From: Peptococcaceae bacterium BRH_c8a
Lineage (GTDB): Bacteria > Bacillota > Desulfotomaculia > Desulfotomaculales > Desulfallaceae
Direction: 5' to 3'
Length of the DNA: 64,000 nt
Assembly (NCBI GenBank): GCA_000961575.1
Contig: LADP01000042.1
Location: forward strand, 1-64,000
The translations under genes were made by a program, and so were the position numbers. Below the pieces are notes generated by a model. That model saw nothing but the letters and a program-made list of their open reading frames with translations. It was not told the DNA's origin and ran no database searches. Shown here piece by piece: positions 17,552 to 26,437 of the stretch (position 1 is the first letter of the stretch; every line of letters begins with the position of its first letter).

Positions 17552-19542
17552 AAAAAACCTTCCGCACCGCCTGCCCAATGGACTGTTTTGCTTCCTGTGG
17601 ATTGTTGGTGATCACGGAAAACGGCAAAGTAGTGGATATCAAAGGGGATCCGGAGCATCCGCTGACCAGGGGGCGGGTTTGCGGCAAAGCCCGGCGGCAT
17701 CTGGATCGTTTGTACCACCCGGAGCGCTTGCAATACCCGATGGTACGTTCAGGTACCGGCTGGCAGCAGGTTTCCTGGGATGAGGCGCTGGAACTTTGGG
17801 CTACTAAACTGGAAGAAACCAGGGCCGGGTTCGGCACCACGGCGGTATTGCACGCTGACGCCAGCGGCTCCAACGGGCTGCTGCGCGGCCTGGGGGAACG
17901 TTTTTTTAATGTCTACGGCGGGGTGACCAGACCTACCGGGAGTTTGTGCTGGGGTGCCGGACTGGCGGCCCAGGCGCTGGATTTTGGCGGGCACCAAATC
18001 CACGAATGGGATGACCTGGTAAACTCCCGTACCGTGCTTCTTTGGGGCCGGGACCCGACCCGCACCAATATTCATTTACTGGAACATTTAAGAAGGGCCG
18101 CCGCGGGCGGTGCCGAAATAATATCCATTAACCCGGTACAAGTGCGAGGCGTGCCGGGGGTGCGGCACGTTTGCCCGCGCCCCGGTACCGACGGCGCTCT
18201 GGCCCTGGGGATGGCGCATGTGATTATAGCCGAGGGACTGGTTGATACTAATTTTATAAAACAGCATGTGCAGGGCTACCAGGAATTTGCCGCCTCCTTA
18301 CGGGACTTTACAGCGGAGCAGGCGGCGGATATCTGTGGAGTGCCCGCGGGTGTAATCAGTGAACTAGCCCGCCGTTACGCCGGCTCAGGACCGGCAGCGA
18401 TTGTGCTGGGCTTCGGTTTGCAGCGGTACACCAACGCCGGTCGTACGATACGCTCCATCGACGCCCTGGCCGCCATCACTGGTAATGTAGGCATGCCCGG
18501 GGGCGGTGTCAGTTACACCCACCAGTTGTGGAAACAGTTTTTCGCCGACCTATCCGGAAGTGAGTTTGCCACAGGCAGGCGCACCTTTCCCTGGCCTGCG
18601 CTAGCCCGGTACATCCTGGCGGCGGACGAGCCGCCGGTACGTTGCATTGTGGTGACACGCTGCAACCCGCTGACCCAGTTGCCCGATACCAGCCGAGCCC
18701 GGGCTGCCTTTAGGTCGGCCGATTTCGTGGTGGTGGTAGACTTTTTCCTTACCGATACCGCTGCTGAGGCCGATTTGGTGCTGCCCTGCACTACCTTTCT
18801 GGAAAGTGAAGACCTGGTATACTGTTCGTTAAACAACTATCTGTCCTATATGCCGGCGGTGGTTGAACCGTTAGGCGAGAGCAAGTCGGAGTTGGAGATA
18901 TATACATCCCTAGCCCGCCGCATGGGGTTATCTGATTTCGGTTTTTTATCTAACCGTCAATGGATCGATAAAGCGCTTGAACCAGTGGCGGATCAAGGCA
19001 TCACCCTGGAACGGCTTAAAGAAGGGCCGGTACGTAATCCCGCCGCGCCTCAAGTGGCTTGGGCCGACCGGAGATTTCCCACCGACAGCGGAAAATACGA
19101 ACTGTTTTCGTTGCGGGCTCAGGCGGCAGGCCTGGAGCCGCTGCCTGTTTACCAGCCACCGGAATCCTTGGCCGAGGGGCTGCAAACTGATTACCCGCTG
19201 TACTTGCTGACCCCGCATCACCGGGACTATATCCACTCCCAGTTCTGGAATTCGGCCTGCGAAGGGCAGTTGGAGCCTTTGCCCGGGGTGGAGATGCACC
19301 CCGAGACGTCGGCAGGTACGGGCCTGGAGGAGGGGGACATGGTATGGGTAGAAACCAACCGCGGCCGTTTGCAGGGTATCGTGAAGTACGCCAACGAAAT
19401 TAGCCCCGGGGTGGTGCGTGTATACCAGGGCCGCTGGCACAGCCTGGCGGGCGGGGTAAACTTGCTTACGCCGGATTATATTGCCGACCTGGGAGGCGGT
19501 TCCTGTTATTATGACTGCCGCTGTCGGGTGTATAAGTCATAG
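17548..19542 (+). CDS. Molybdopterin-dependent oxidoreductase (DMSO reductase superfamily)
   Basis: Mo- or W-bis-MGD enzyme of 664 residues. The N-terminal [4Fe-4S] motif is C9, C13, C17 and C45 (CPMDCFASC, RVCGK). The probable metal ligand is C134 in GSLCWGAG. The molybdopterin domain follows (LLWGRDPTRTNIH, ISINPVQVRGVPG, PRPGTDGALALGMAHVI), then the C-terminal dinucleotide-binding domain from about residue 545 (YPLYLLTPHHRDYIHSQFWN, GDMVWVETNRG). There is no Tat signal, so it should be cytoplasmic. No electron-transfer or membrane subunit lies adjacent; only the coupled YkgJ protein. The length suits the thiosulfate/polysulfide-reductase or acetylene-hydratase-like group, but the substrate cannot be read. 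The Mo-cofactor genes lie 3.5 kb downstream. Confidence 0.9.
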   Translation: MKKTFRTACPMDCFASCGLLVITENGKVVDIKGDPEHPLTRGRVCGKARRHLDRLYHPERLQYPMVRSGTGWQQVSWDEALELWATKLEETRAGFGTTAVLHADASGSNGLLRGLGERFFNVYGGVTRPTGSLCWGAGLAAQALDFGGHQIHEWDDLVNSRTVLLWGRDPTRTNIHLLEHLRRAAAGGAEIISINPVQVRGVPGVRHVCPRPGTDGALALGMAHVIIAEGLVDTNFIKQHVQGYQEFAASLRDFTAEQAADICGVPAGVISELARRYAGSGPAAIVLGFGLQRYTNAGRTIRSIDALAAITGNVGMPGGGVSYTHQLWKQFFADLSGSEFATGRRTFPWPALARYILAADEPPVRCIVVTRCNPLTQLPDTSRARAAFRSADFVVVVDFFLTDTAAEADLVLPCTTFLESEDLVYCSLNNYLSYMPAVVEPLGESKSELEIYTSLARRMGLSDFGFLSNRQWIDKALEPVADQGITLERLKEGPVRNPAAPQVAWADRRFPTDSGKYELFSLRAQAAGLEPLPVYQPPESLAEGLQTDYPLYLLTPHHRDYIHSQFWNSACEGQLEPLPGVEMHPETSAGTGLEEGDMVWVETNRGRLQGIVKYANEISPGVVRVYQGRWHSLAGGVNLLTPDYIADLGGGSCYYDCRCRVYKS

Positions 19543-19575
19543 GAGTCAGTAGTCAGGAGTCAGTATTCAGGAGTT
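19541..19575. repeat. Short tandem repeat of the AGGAGTCAGTA type
   Basis: The sequence repeats AGGAGTCAGTA, CAGGAGTCAGTA and TTCAGGAG directly after the oxidoreductase stop. A related reverse-oriented run lies at 26403. The rest of the gap to 19664 shows nothing further. Confidence 0.7.
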
Positions 19576-19663
19576 AAATTTAACAATAATTGTCATTATG
19601 AGCGTAGCTAAGAATCTGTTTATTAAAGCGGTGCATTATGTCCATTCTCATAGCTTACCTTAT

Positions 19664-20776
19664 TTAATAGCGAAGATTAAAGGTTATTTTTCCGTTGCCG
19701 TTGCTGAAACTGGTTATGGAAAGCTTGGGGTAATAGCGGGTAATATCCCAGGTTAAATCGCTATTGTCCAGGATAATTTGCAGCATGTTTCCCTCCAGGG
19801 TGTTTTCGTTCACTGTGATGCTCCGGGGTACGAAGATAATTTTTTTCTTGTCCGGGGTAATTGCGAAATTTCCTTTTACGTCAAAGCTAACTCCCTGGTT
19901 GCCGGTGCGGCCGGATATAGTGATCAATTCGGGTTTAATGTGCACGTTAATACCGGTTGCCGGGTCTGGGCTAACCATTTTTACAGCCCGGTTGATGGTT
20001 GCATCGCTGTATTCCAGACGCATACCACTGAAGCTGAACTTGATCCCGTCGGGAGAAAATTCTTCCATGGGCAGGGTACTAAGGCGGTGGATAATGCCGG
20101 AAGTGAGGCCGGTAACCTCAGCCCATTGTTGTGACAGTGCGTTGAGCCTTGCTTCCAGTGCAGCGGATTGGTTTCTTAGGTGGGACAGAAACTGCGCCAA
20201 ATCTTGTTCTGTCCTTTGCAGTTCAGTTACCTTTTTTTCTAATTGTGACATGTCCCTGGCTATGGTGTCGTTGATGGTGCTGATTAGGTTAAGCTTTTCT
20301 TCAACCTGGTTTCTGAGGGCGCGGTTATGTTGGAATGCCAAGGATTGTTGATCCATAATGGCCCATAAGAGGTAAGAACGGTTGATAAAATCGTTAAAAT
20401 CGGACGATGAAACCAGCACGTCAGTGATGCTTACATACCCGTAACGGTAAGTAAACTCAACCCACTTACCCAGTTCCTTGCTGCTAACGGCCAGGTCAGC
20501 CCTTATTTGCAGCAGTTCCTGCTCCTGCACAGCTTTTTCCCGAAGGTTTATTTTCGTGTGTCTCTCCAGAGATTGTATCTGGGTCTGGGCAGCTTCAATC
20601 TGCAGTTTCAAAGCCACCAGTTCGGCCATAATTTTGTTTTCGTTGACGCGCAGTTCCTCTGGGGTGGCGGTGCTTTCGGCTTTGTGCCAGGCAGTAGACA
20701 AAATAATCGCACAGCAAATAAAAACTAATATAAAACTAAATGTTAGCTGTCTATTAAAGGAAAAGGAAAATTTCAC
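19664..20776 (-). CDS. Membrane-anchored coiled-coil envelope protein
   Basis: About 370 residues: one N-terminal membrane anchor (FSFILVFICCAIILSTAW), a long coiled coil to about residue 230 with an FTYRYGYVSITDVLVSSSDFNDFINR insertion, then a beta-rich C-terminal domain. The coiled-coil part with the helical FTYRYG...VLVSS..F segment is like the PcsB/CwlO N-terminal domain that regulates peptidoglycan hydrolases through FtsEX; no hydrolase domain is attached. I chose GTG at 20776 because GGAG lies eight bases upstream; GTG at 20785 has no ribosome site. Probably exported or surface facing; function unknown. Confidence 0.75.
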   Translation of the reverse strand: MKFSFSFNRQLTFSFILVFICCAIILSTAWHKAESTATPEELRVNENKIMAELVALKLQIEAAQTQIQSLERHTKINLREKAVQEQELLQIRADLAVSSKELGKWVEFTYRYGYVSITDVLVSSSDFNDFINRSYLLWAIMDQQSLAFQHNRALRNQVEEKLNLISTINDTIARDMSQLEKKVTELQRTEQDLAQFLSHLRNQSAALEARLNALSQQWAEVTGLTSGIIHRLSTLPMEEFSPDGIKFSFSGMRLEYSDATINRAVKMVSPDPATGINVHIKPELITISGRTGNQGVSFDVKGNFAITPDKKKIIFVPRSITVNENTLEGNMLQIILDNSDLTWDITRYYPKLSITSFSNGNGKITFNLRY

Positions 20777-20847
20777 TGCCGCCACTCCGTTCGCTTATTA
20801 ACACTAGAATTCTGTCTCCACCCCGTTTCTCCTTCCCAACCTGAGCC

Positions 20848-20933
20848 GTAGGGGCACCCCTTGCGGGTGGCCGGTTCACCATGCCATCGCATTATTAACA
20901 TTATTAATTCGGGCACCAAAGGAATGCCCCTAC
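20848..20933. repeat. Dispersed palindromic repeat, copy 3 (expanded)
   Basis: GTAGGGGCACCCCTTGCGGG at the left and GGGCACC...ATGCCCCTAC at the right bracket about 40 bases of unrelated sequence. The ends are the same as in copy 5 at 42411, including the flanking ATTCGGGCACC. Confidence 0.75.
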
Positions 20934-20982
20934 AGGGTAACGGTTCGTAAAGTCATTTTTATGCCAACTAGGCGACAAATAA

Positions 20983-21028
20983 AAAAGCATCCCGGAAGCC
21001 GCAGAGGCCGGTTTTCGGGATGCTTTTC
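20983..21028. terminator. Bidirectional terminator after the stalk-domain gene
   Basis: AAAGCATCCCG and CGGGATGCTTT arms with A-rich and T-rich flanks on either side. Confidence 0.85.
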
Positions 21029-21042
21029 TTATGCCTGTTTTC

Positions 21043-22677
21043 TTATTCTTTTGAGTTGATATAAACCTTGTTGTCTGTATAGTTTACGTCACAATTCAGC
21101 GCTTCGGCCACGAAACGAACCGGTACAAAAGTGCGGCCGTCTTTGACTACCGGCACAGTGTCCATTTGGGTTTGCTGGCCGTCTAAAATGTAACTGGTTT
21201 CACCTGCGAACATGGAGATTACCTGATCGCCCCTGGTGATGCGGATTACGTTGGGGTCAATCCAACGAACTTTGGCGTTTAGGGACTCGCTGACGAACCG
21301 GACGGGAACCATCATGCGGCCGTTTTGCATAAAGGGCTCCGCGTCGGTAGCTACTACCCGATGGTTTACAAAAATGGGTGTATTCCCTCTAGATACCACC
21401 TCCACCGTGGTGGGGCCCGAGGAACCGCCGATAACACCAATGCTTGTGTTCATATACTCTTCTATATTGAGGCTGTTGGAAGAGGTCAACGCAGGTACGT
21501 TAATCACCATGCCGTCTTCCACTTGCTGGGTTGATTGACCTGAGATGGCCACATCAAATTCAACTTCCCCGGTAGCCTTTTTGGCGGTGGCGTAAAAATC
21601 CAAATCCTGAGTTATTGTGTTGTCGCTGGCCTTCACGCCGACTTCCAATGCCCCGTTGACAGAGGTTCCGCCGGGTTCAGTAAAACTCAGCTTAAATTTG
21701 TATATGCCGGTCAAATTATCCGTTTTGCCCTTGGATTCCGAGGTGATATCCATTTGGCCGGATCCGATTTCCGGCTGCAGGGCTATAACAGCGTCAAAAT
21801 TCCTCTGGCCGCCGGGGATTATGGAAGACTGATACTTAAATTGCTTTACCTGTATAAAGCTATTGATCATCTGAAGTTGCTCTTTGGTCGGCCAGGTACC
21901 ACTATTTACAGCATCATCAATACCTTTAATTATTTCAGCTTTCATTTGCTGCGGGTCGCCCATGGTGCCGGTAGTGTCATAAGTGGTGGCCAGGGTGACC
22001 ATAATTTCTGCAAAGCGGGTCTTTTCATTCTTCACTTTTTGTAAAATGGCATAAATTGTATCTACAAAACCGTCCTGGTCAAGTTCCAGCGTAATAGTGC
22101 CGCCCGATGTGGAAAAGTATTCTGCGGGTATTGCTTCCACAAAGAACTTGATTAAATCCTTGGTCTCCTCGGTAATTTTGGCGTTGGGGTAATCAAGCAT
22201 GGTTGTCCATACCTGAGTCATCATCGGGGTGCTAAAATAAAGGTATTCCGGGTATTGACTCAGGTCGCCGATGTCACTTTGCGGAGCCAGTTCCTTGATA
22301 GCGGTAAGAAAACTTTTAGTAAAAATTAGCTTGTCATCGGACAAGAACATTTGTCCCGGGTATGTCTGGTTATTGTATTTAAGTTTCAGGTCGATTGCAG
22401 ACTTCTTGCCGGGTACATCCAGTTTAAAATCGCAGTCCAGCGTAGTGCCGCCAGGAATGCTTACTTCCTTCAGGCTGTTGCCGCCGAACCTGTTGACCGT
22501 ATAGGTTATGTTACCAGATGACTGGTTATAAAACTTTTGGCTGAAATCCAAATCCATGTTGTCAATGCCTGTTAGTACCAGGTCTTTGGGTGACGTGGTG
22601 GCGGCCAGTGTGGCAAAGGTAAAGCTAAAACACAGGATAATGGCTAAAACAGAAATTAGCAGAGTTTTTCTTTTCAT
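21043..22677 (-). CDS. Secreted protein with C-terminal stalk (copper amine oxidase N-like) domains
   Basis: A 544-residue exported protein with a signal peptide (KTLLISVLAIILCFSFTFATLAATT). Residues about 30-410 are beta-rich and unrecognised. The C-terminal 110 residues contain the paired motif GRMMVPVRFVSESLNAKVRW and GRTFVPVRFVAEALNCDVNY, the signature of the stalk domain shared with copper amine oxidase N-termini, common on Firmicute surfaces. No catalytic residues are seen, so the role is probably structural or cell-wall binding. ATG at 22677 follows TGAGGTGGAATA. Terminator at 20983. Confidence 0.85.
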   Translation of the reverse strand: MKRKTLLISVLAIILCFSFTFATLAATTSPKDLVLTGIDNMDLDFSQKFYNQSSGNITYTVNRFGGNSLKEVSIPGGTTLDCDFKLDVPGKKSAIDLKLKYNNQTYPGQMFLSDDKLIFTKSFLTAIKELAPQSDIGDLSQYPEYLYFSTPMMTQVWTTMLDYPNAKITEETKDLIKFFVEAIPAEYFSTSGGTITLELDQDGFVDTIYAILQKVKNEKTRFAEIMVTLATTYDTTGTMGDPQQMKAEIIKGIDDAVNSGTWPTKEQLQMINSFIQVKQFKYQSSIIPGGQRNFDAVIALQPEIGSGQMDITSESKGKTDNLTGIYKFKLSFTEPGGTSVNGALEVGVKASDNTITQDLDFYATAKKATGEVEFDVAISGQSTQQVEDGMVINVPALTSSNSLNIEEYMNTSIGVIGGSSGPTTVEVVSRGNTPIFVNHRVVATDAEPFMQNGRMMVPVRFVSESLNAKVRWIDPNVIRITRGDQVISMFAGETSYILDGQQTQMDTVPVVKDGRTFVPVRFVAEALNCDVNYTDNKVYINSKE

Positions 22678-22910
22678 TATTCCACCTCATGTTGATAGAT
22701 TAGTTGATTTTTTACTCAACCACCTAATAATATCAGAAAGTCAGTGTAAAATATATCATCCGTTAGTCCCATGTTGATTGTGACCTGGCTTGTGCCAAAC
22801 AAGTTTTTTATTGCGCAAACTGCTAAAAAAGGATATCTTTATAAAAAAGCAATATGTTTTTTTAGGCACAACGGTTAGCGTTCTTGATGCCAGGTTTTAA
22901 ATCTCAATTA

Positions 22911-22935
22911 GGGGGCAGGCCCCCGTGCCTGCCGG
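22911..22935. repeat. Dispersed palindromic repeat, copy 4
   Basis: GGGGGCAGGC-CCCCGT-GCCTGCC hairpin, the inverted form of the right half of copy 2. It is the only notable element in the 324-base gap between the stalk-domain gene and the small gene at 23002. Confidence 0.75.
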
Positions 22936-23001
22936 GCTACCACAAGGATCTGCGCCATGATTTTTAATGGGTAAAATTATACAAAACGGGGAGGTTTAAA
23001 A

Positions 23002-23181
23002 ATGAACAAAAATGTTGAAGAAATTAAAGACGCGGTGCTTAAAGCGGCTGTGGAAGGCAAACTTAGCTGTACCAATGCCAGGCGGTTGGCTGAAGAACTG
23101 GGTGTTCCCACCAGTGAAATCGGGCGAGTTGCAGATGAACTGAAGATAAAATTATTTGGCTGTGAGCTGGGCTGTTTTTAA
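23002..23181 (+). CDS. Small helix-turn-helix-like protein preceding moeA
   Basis: A 59-residue protein starting ATG at 23002 behind GGGGAGG and ending 21 bases before moeA. The sequence reads as three short helices with an HTH look (LSCTNARRLAEELGVPTSEI then GRVADELKIKLFGC) and ends in cysteines C53 and C58 (GCELGCF). I do not know the family. The spacing indicates an operon with the two moeA genes; it may sense molybdate or cofactor or help regulate the operon, but that is only a guess from position. Confidence 0.75.
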   Translation: MNKNVEEIKDAVLKAAVEGKLSCTNARRLAEELGVPTSEIGRVADELKIKLFGCELGCF

Positions 23182-23202
23182 AAGCTGCAGGAGGTTATAT
23201 AT

Positions 23203-24432
23203 ATGACTGAACTATTTCAGGCCCGTACGGTGCGGGAGGCCAGGGAACTGCTGGCCGGGCACATCAAGCTAGACGGCACGGTGGAAAAGGTGTCGCTGCT
23301 GGATGCGCTGGGCCGCAGGTTGGCCCGGGAAGTGACGGCCGTTGACCATGTACCTGGCTTTGACCGTTCAACCATGGACGGGTTTGCGGTGCGGGCCCGA
23401 GACACCTTTGGGGCTTCTGAAAGCCTGCCCGCTTACCTGGACGTGGGGGGCGAGGTTTTGATGGGCTGTGAACCGGCGGGGGGAATAGCCGTGGGGCAGG
23501 CCTGGCACATACCCACCGGGGGCATGCTGCCGCCGGGCGCCGATGGGGTAGTAATGGTGGAACACACCGAGGAATTGGACGACCGTACAGTCGGGGTGAA
23601 TAAACCGGTGGCGCCCGGGGAGCATGTGGTGCGCGCCGGTGAGGATATTATAGCCGGTGCTGTTGTGCTGCCGGAAGGACACTTAATCCGGCCCCAGGAC
23701 CTGGGGTTACTGTCGGCGGTAGGAGTGACAGAGGTTCCTGTCACCAGGCGGCTAAGGGTGGGGATTATTTCCACCGGTGACGAAGTGGTGGAGCCCACCC
23801 AAACGCCAAAACCGGGACAGGTACGGGACATAAATTCCTATGTACTGTATGGCCAGGCCCTGGCCGCCGGTGCCCGGCCGGAGATCCGGGGCATCGCCTC
23901 GGACGAGTTTGAACTGCTGCTGGACATGCTGCAGCGGGCGGTGGATGAATGCGACCTGGTGCTGCTTTCAGGCGGCAGTTCAGTAGGTACCAGGGACGTG
24001 GCTTCCCAGGCGCTGGATACTCTGGGTACACCCGGGGTGCTGTTCCACGGCATTTCCATTAAACCGGGCAAGCCCACAGTGGGTGCAGTGGTGGGGGGTA
24101 AGCCGGTGTTCGGCTTGCCGGGGCACCCTGTTTCGGCTGCCGTGGTATTTGAACTGTTTGTGACCCCCCTGATTAAATACTGGGGTTATGTCGACGACCC
24201 GCTGGAATTTCCCGTGCGGGCCAGGCTGATGCGGAACATGCGCTCTGCCGCCGGGAGGGAGGACTATATCCGGGTTCAGCTGGCCCGGAATAACGGGGAT
24301 ATAACCGCTGAACCTGTGCTGGGCAAGTCCGGTCTGATTAGTACCATGGTGCGGGCCGACGGATTGGCCCATATACCGGCCGAAAAAGAAGGCGTCGAGG
24401 CCGGGGAATATATAAACGTGAAACTATTTTGA
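23203..24432 (+). CDS. moeA: Molybdopterin molybdenumtransferase MoeA
   Basis: MoeA inserts molybdate into adenylylated molybdopterin. The 409 residues are full length. Marks: VPGFDRSTMDGFAVRA (N-terminal active-site loop), PTGGMLPPGADGVVMVEHTE, GIISTGDEVVEP, LLSGGSSVGTRD (MPT-binding loop), PGKPTVGAVVGGKPVFGLPGHPVSA. Start ATG at 23203 follows CAGGAGG. It is the middle gene of a run small protein-moeA-moeA-like. A second MoeA-type protein follows immediately, as is common in bacteria that use both Mo and W. Confidence 0.95.
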   Translation: MTELFQARTVREARELLAGHIKLDGTVEKVSLLDALGRRLAREVTAVDHVPGFDRSTMDGFAVRARDTFGASESLPAYLDVGGEVLMGCEPAGGIAVGQAWHIPTGGMLPPGADGVVMVEHTEELDDRTVGVNKPVAPGEHVVRAGEDIIAGAVVLPEGHLIRPQDLGLLSAVGVTEVPVTRRLRVGIISTGDEVVEPTQTPKPGQVRDINSYVLYGQALAAGARPEIRGIASDEFELLLDMLQRAVDECDLVLLSGGSSVGTRDVASQALDTLGTPGVLFHGISIKPGKPTVGAVVGGKPVFGLPGHPVSAAVVFELFVTPLIKYWGYVDDPLEFPVRARLMRNMRSAAGREDYIRVQLARNNGDITAEPVLGKSGLISTMVRADGLAHIPAEKEGVEAGEYINVKLF

Positions 24433-24446
24433 AACGGAGTGAAACC

Positions 24447-26375
24447 ATGAAACGGGACGTTTACCTGGATGACAAACCGTTGGAGCAGGCACTGGCAGAA
24501 TATCTGGCCCACTTGGCCGGGGTAGGTGCCCTGCAGCCCGGGCCCGGTGAAATGATACTGGTAGAAGAGGCGGCGGGGCGGGTGACTGCGGCGCCGGTTT
24601 ACGCCAAAACCTCATCACCCCATTACCATGCCTCGGCCATGGACGGGGTGGCAGTGCAGGCCGCAGACACATTCGGAGCCTCAGACGCCGCGCCCAAGCA
24701 GCTTAACCTGGGTGAATACGCATTAGTGGTGGATACCGGCGACCCGCTGCCCCCTGGCTGCGACGCCGTAATCATGATTGAGGATGTCCATTTCATAAAC
24801 GAGAATACCTTTGAAATTACTGCCGGGGCAGTGCCGTGGCAGCATGTACGGGTCATCGGCGAGGATGTGGTGGCCACGGAAATGATTGTGCCTGCTAATC
24901 ATCGACTACGCCCGGTGGACCTGGGTGGCATTCTGGCGGGCGGGGTTACCTCGGTTAGTGTATACCCCCGGCCGAGGGTGGCGCTGGTGCCCACCGGCAC
25001 CGAACTGGTGCAGCCCGGGGCTGAACTAAAACCCGGTGATATTATTGAGTACAACACCCGGGTGCTGGGCGCCCTGGTGGAACAATGGGGCGGCCAGCCT
25101 GTGCGCCGGCAGATTACCGCTGATGACTACGAAGCGCTTAAAGCAACTCTGCGCGGGGCACTGGAAGAATGCGATATGGTGCTAATTAATGCTGGTTCCT
25201 CAGCGGGCCGGGAGGATTTCACCGCTCATCTAATCGGGGAACTGGGCCGGGTGCTCACCCACGGGGTGGCCATCAAACCGGGTAAACCAGTGGTGCTGGG
25301 CGAAGTGAACGGCAAACCCGTGGTCGGGGTGCCGGGCTATCCCGTGTCGGCAGTGCTAGCGGTAGATCTATTCGTTAAACCGGTAATTTACAGCAAGTTG
25401 GGCTCGGTACCCCCGGCGCCACAGAAAACCAATGTGGTGGTGTCCAGAAAAATTGTGTCCCCTATGGGCACCGAAGAATTTGTGCGGGTAAAATTGGGTC
25501 AGGTGGGCGAAAAGATTATTGCCACGCCCATATCCCGGGGTGCCGGGGTAATCATGTCCATGGTGCGAGCCGACGGGATGCTGCGGGTGCCCCGATTGTC
25601 CGAGGGTTTTAACGGTGGGCAGGTGGTACCGGTGGAACTGATGCGCCCGTTGGAAGAAGTGCGGGAGACCACTGTGGTTATCGGCAGTCACGATATTACC
25701 CTGGATGTGCTGGCCAACCACATGCGTAAAAAATTTCCGTACGCTGCTTTGTCCTCAGCCCACGTCGGCAGTCTGGGTGGTCTGTCCGCGCTGAAGCGGG
25801 GCGAGGCCCACTGCGCCGGTACTCACCTGCTGGACGAGGAAACCGGCGATTATAACGTTTCTTACATCAAAAGACTGCTGCCCGACCGTCCGGTGGTGCT
25901 GGTGAATCTGGTGCACCGGGAACAAGGCTTTATTGTGGCGCCCGGTAACCCGCACGGTATTCGCGGGGTGGAAGACCTGAAGGAACAAGACATTCCTTTT
26001 ATTAACCGGCAGCGGGGCGCCGGCACGCGCATCCTGTTTGACTTCAAGTTAAAGCAGCAGGGGATTGACCCGGAACAAATCAAGGGTTACGAGCGGGAGG
26101 AATACACCCACATGGCGGTGGCGGCGGCAGTTGCCTCCGGTTCTGCCGGCGCCGGCATGGGTATCCGGGCCGCGGCACTGGCGCTGGGGCTTGATTTTGT
26201 GCCCGTGGTGGAGGAACGCTATGACCTGTGCATACCGGCGGAATACTTCGATACCCCCTATATTAGCAGGCTGCTGGAGGTAATGGCCGAGCCGGCTTTC
26301 CAAGATGAGGTGCGTTCCCTGGGGGGGTACGACCTGCGGGATTGCGGCAAAATAATGGAACGGGGACAAATCTGA
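24447..26375 (+). CDS. MoeA-like protein fused to a substrate-binding (PBP-like) domain
   Basis: About 642 residues. Residues 1-400 are a full MoeA (SSPHYHASAMDGVAVQA, GDPLPPGCDAVIMIEDVH, NAGSSAGREDF, GKPVVGVPGYPVSA). Residues about 410-640 are a periplasmic-binding-like domain (TVVIGSHDITLDVLANHMRKKFP, SAHVGSLGGLSALKRGEAH, INRQRGAGTRILFDFKL). That domain is known fused to ModE-type or MoeA proteins and is thought to bind molybdate/tungstate or cofactor. No signal peptide is present, so the binding domain is cytoplasmic. ATG at 24447 has GGAG seven bases upstream; TTG at 24429 overlaps the previous stop and is less likely. The stop lies inside a palindromic repeat. Confidence 0.88.
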   Translation: MKRDVYLDDKPLEQALAEYLAHLAGVGALQPGPGEMILVEEAAGRVTAAPVYAKTSSPHYHASAMDGVAVQAADTFGASDAAPKQLNLGEYALVVDTGDPLPPGCDAVIMIEDVHFINENTFEITAGAVPWQHVRVIGEDVVATEMIVPANHRLRPVDLGGILAGGVTSVSVYPRPRVALVPTGTELVQPGAELKPGDIIEYNTRVLGALVEQWGGQPVRRQITADDYEALKATLRGALEECDMVLINAGSSAGREDFTAHLIGELGRVLTHGVAIKPGKPVVLGEVNGKPVVGVPGYPVSAVLAVDLFVKPVIYSKLGSVPPAPQKTNVVVSRKIVSPMGTEEFVRVKLGQVGEKIIATPISRGAGVIMSMVRADGMLRVPRLSEGFNGGQVVPVELMRPLEEVRETTVVIGSHDITLDVLANHMRKKFPYAALSSAHVGSLGGLSALKRGEAHCAGTHLLDEETGDYNVSYIKRLLPDRPVVLVNLVHREQGFIVAPGNPHGIRGVEDLKEQDIPFINRQRGAGTRILFDFKLKQQGIDPEQIKGYEREEYTHMAVAAAVASGSAGAGMGIRAAALALGLDFVPVVEERYDLCIPAEYFDTPYISRLLEVMAEPAFQDEVRSLGGYDLRDCGKIMERGQI

Positions 26376-26391
26376 GGTGTGTCCCCGTTCC
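26357..26391. repeat. GGAACGGGGACA palindrome over the stop codon
   Basis: Arms GGAACGGGGACA (26357-26368) and TGTCCCCGTTCC (26380-26391) are perfect inverted repeats. The MoeA-fusion stop TGA lies in the loop. The structure could serve as a terminator although no T run follows. Confidence 0.8.
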
Positions 26392-26402
26392 TTACGTAGG
26401 GT

Positions 26403-26434
26403 ATTCTGACTACTGACTACTGACAACTGAATAA
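26403..26434. repeat. Short tandem repeat, reverse form of the 19541 repeat
   Basis: CTGACTACTGACTACTGACA is the complement of the CAGTAGTCAG units near 19541. Confidence 0.65.
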
Positions 26435-26437
26435 GGG

